Source: a virus. From it: 49,473 bases of DNA. The notes below the pieces were generated by a model. It did not search any database. It worked only from the letters and a program-made list of their open reading frames with translations, and had not been told where the DNA came from. The stretch is taken from positions 12,630 through 62,102 of IMG/VR virus record IMGVR_UViG_3300030090_002183. The stretch is one strand, 5' to 3'. Every line of letters begins with the position of its first letter. The stretch's first letter is position 1. The position numbers and the translations under genes were made by a program. Shown here piece by piece: positions 48,379-49,473 of this stretch.

Positions 48379-48642
48379 TTACCATTTTACTTTATTTGCC
48401 CAATATGCTGCAGATGATTTACCTTTAGCTATATTCTTCCTGTGTCTTGCTTTAAATGATTTAGCTCGTTTAGTCATAGTACGATCTCCTGTCTTACCTT
48501 GTTGACCAAACCTAATTGTCTTTGGTTTACCATTAACAACAGTAACTACTACATGAGATTTAGTTGGATGATTAGGTGTACGTTTTGGTTTATCAATACC
48601 ACTAACTCCAGCTCTTTTTATTGATGCAGTATACTTTCCCAT
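48379..48642 (-). CDS. Small basic virion-cluster protein (87 residues), unit B
   Basis: RAGVSGIDKPKRTPNHPTKS, KTIRFGQQGK, KARHRKNIAKGK and SAAYWANKVKW match 12876-13202; the extra middle segment of the first-unit protein is missing. Coupled by TAATG to the previous gene. Confidence 0.75.
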   Translation of the reverse strand: MGKYTASIKRAGVSGIDKPKRTPNHPTKSHVVVTVVNGKPKTIRFGQQGKTGDRTMTKRAKSFKARHRKNIAKGKSSAAYWANKVKW

Positions 48643-48881
48643 TATCTAAACTTCTTTACTTTCTTTGCTATATACTTTGGTTGTTTACTAAATTGTTTAC
48701 CTTGAGCTTTTGCTTTTCTTTTAGCTCTAGTAGTAGCTGCGTATTCAGCACTAGATAAAGACTTAATTGCTTTCTCTGGTAAATATCTTTCTCCTGTTAC
48801 AGAAGATTTCTTACCAGATTTTGTGGTCCACTTTTGCTTACCCCAATCCTTTAATGATTTTTGTGATTTAGCCAAGGCCAT
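48642..48881 (-). CDS. Small basic protein, DUF5872-like, unit B
   Basis: 79 residues with KDWGKQKWTTKSGKKSS, TGERYLPEKAIKSLSS and AEYAATTRAKR; homologue of 13199-13432. The gene upstream in the first unit (13429-13716) is missing here, and the start is directly coupled to 48881-49072. Confidence 0.75.
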   Translation of the reverse strand: MALAKSQKSLKDWGKQKWTTKSGKKSSVTGERYLPEKAIKSLSSAEYAATTRAKRKAKAQGKQFSKQPKYIAKKVKKFR

Positions 48882-49072
48882 TACTTATAACCTCCACCAG
48901 CTTTCTTATATGCTTTAGCTAAAGCTTGAGCTTTCCTGGCACTCCATTGACCAGCTGCTGTCCCGTGAGAAGCTTGTGCTTTTATACGATTAAAAATTCT
49001 TTTACGCATACTTGGTTTAGTATAGTTACCAGCTTCATTTACTCTTGATTTCTTTTTAGTATACTTAGCCAT
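48881..49072 (-). CDS. Small basic protein (63 residues), unit B
   Basis: SRVNEAGNYTKPSMRKRIFN and AGQWSARKAQALAKAYK, ending GGGYK; homologue of 13697-13885. Confidence 0.7.
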   Translation of the reverse strand: MAKYTKKKSRVNEAGNYTKPSMRKRIFNRIKAQASHGTAAGQWSARKAQALAKAYKKAGGGYK

Positions 49073-49224
49073 TACTTGCCTAACTTTGTTTTAATACTTA
49101 CTACTAAATATACTATAGTTAATATAGATATTATAAACGACAACAAAGGATTAATAGCTTGCAAATTCCAACTACTTACAAATCCTATTGTTCCTACCAT
49201 ACTTTTTTCAATACAATCATTCAC
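49072..49224 (-). CDS. Conserved 50-residue membrane protein, GTG start, unit B
   Basis: GTG start at 49224 inside the end of the previous gene; same length as 13885-14037 and nearly the same sequence (SSWNLQAINPLLSF, VYLVVSIKTKLGK). The conserved GTG and overlap confirm the reading frame. Confidence 0.7.
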   Translation of the reverse strand: MNDCIEKSMVGTIGFVSSWNLQAINPLLSFIISILTIVYLVVSIKTKLGK

Positions 49225-49473
49225 CGATTTTCTCTAATTTCTTTTCTATAAAATCTAATCTCATATTCTGTTCAGCATCTGCTGGTAAACTACCAAGTTC
49301 TCCTCTTGGCCACTTAATTCTAAATTCACTATTATTTTCTACATCAAGCATCATTTTTTCTTGTTCGTGTTCAAGCATCATTATACGTTCATCTATATGA
49401 AAGTATCCTATTACTGCTATAGCTACACCACCTATAATAGATAGTAAGTTACGCAATGGTATAGTTATATCTG
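49217..49473 (-). CDS. Membrane-anchored helical protein, cut by the window end
   Basis: At least 85 residues. DITIPLRNLLSIIGGVAIAV and GYFHIDERIMMLEHEQEKMM match 14030-14299, and the frame is open to the last base, so the true start lies outside the window. It belongs to the beginning of a second late block. Confidence 0.65.
   Translation of the reverse strand, partial: DITIPLRNLLSIIGGVAIAVIGYFHIDERIMMLEHEQEKMMLDVENNSEFRIKWPRGELGSLPADAEQNMRLDFIEKKLEKIGE

Noticed and set aside
1-49473. CRISPR array, IS element, integrase or tRNA genes
   Set aside because: No regular repeat-spacer array, transposase motifs, tyrosine or serine recombinase or tRNA cloverleaf was found on either strand.

Overview
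The window is AT-rich, compact viral DNA with nearly every gap under 100 bases, phage-style overlapping start and stop codons, and a full podovirus (T7-like) morphogenesis set: large terminase, portal, scaffold, capsid, two tail-tube proteins, DNA-ejection proteins and a tail fibre. Gene content and order fit small marine podoviruses of about 35 kb, of the kind known from SAR11 (pelagiphage HTVC010P-like). The two glutamine-riboswitch elements are a class best known from picocyanobacteria and their phages, so the host stays open between SAR11 and Prochlorococcus/Synechococcus-like cells. No integrase, RNA polymerase, DNA polymerase, rRNA or tRNA is recognisable. I recognise no classical endolysin.

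Layout. (1) 1-1020: no convincing gene. It holds palindromic direct repeats and then a purine-rich stretch that may be a structured RNA. (2) 1025-9304, plus strand: a chain of very small early genes, interrupted at 3740-4081 by a second RNA-like stretch, then a HIRAN plus PD-(D/E)XK nuclease, a replisome-organiser-like protein and a DnaB-like helicase. (3) 9336-11836, plus strand: SSB-like protein, HNH-type endonuclease, membrane micropeptides, dNTP diphosphohydrolase-like protein, second PD-(D/E)XK nuclease, then a glutamine riboswitch with an 18-residue peptide. (4) 11825-37422, minus strand: the late block, running (in its transcription sense) from small terminase to capsid, tail, ejection proteins, fibre, small basic proteins, holin-like protein and a 52-residue protein that converges on the riboswitch peptide. 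(5) 37441-40552, minus strand: another set of small early genes. (6) 40560-40816: a divergent intergenic region with iterons and a promoter. (7) 40817-47415, plus strand: a second replication block (initiator-like protein, helicase, DNA methyltransferase, SSB-like, NinG-like, metallophosphoesterase) ending in a second riboswitch and peptide. (8) 47404-49473, minus strand: the start of a second late block, cut by the window end.

The main message is that (2)-(4) and (6)-(8) are two diverged versions of the same genome segment, about 35.6 kb apart, which is about one genome length. They are homologous but not identical, so this is not one circular genome read twice. Either two related phages lie in tandem, or two related genomes were joined during assembly. 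In both cases the comparison is useful: differences between the copies reveal a covarying glutamine riboswitch, a translated 18-residue peptide, and an apparently undescribed conserved H-type pseudoknot upstream of a 52-residue gene.

Working together: plus-strand genes supply recombination and replication functions around a host polymerase, and the minus-strand late genes build and package the virion. The riboswitch/peptide and the pseudoknot/52-residue gene sit tail to tail at the convergence point of the two transcription directions.
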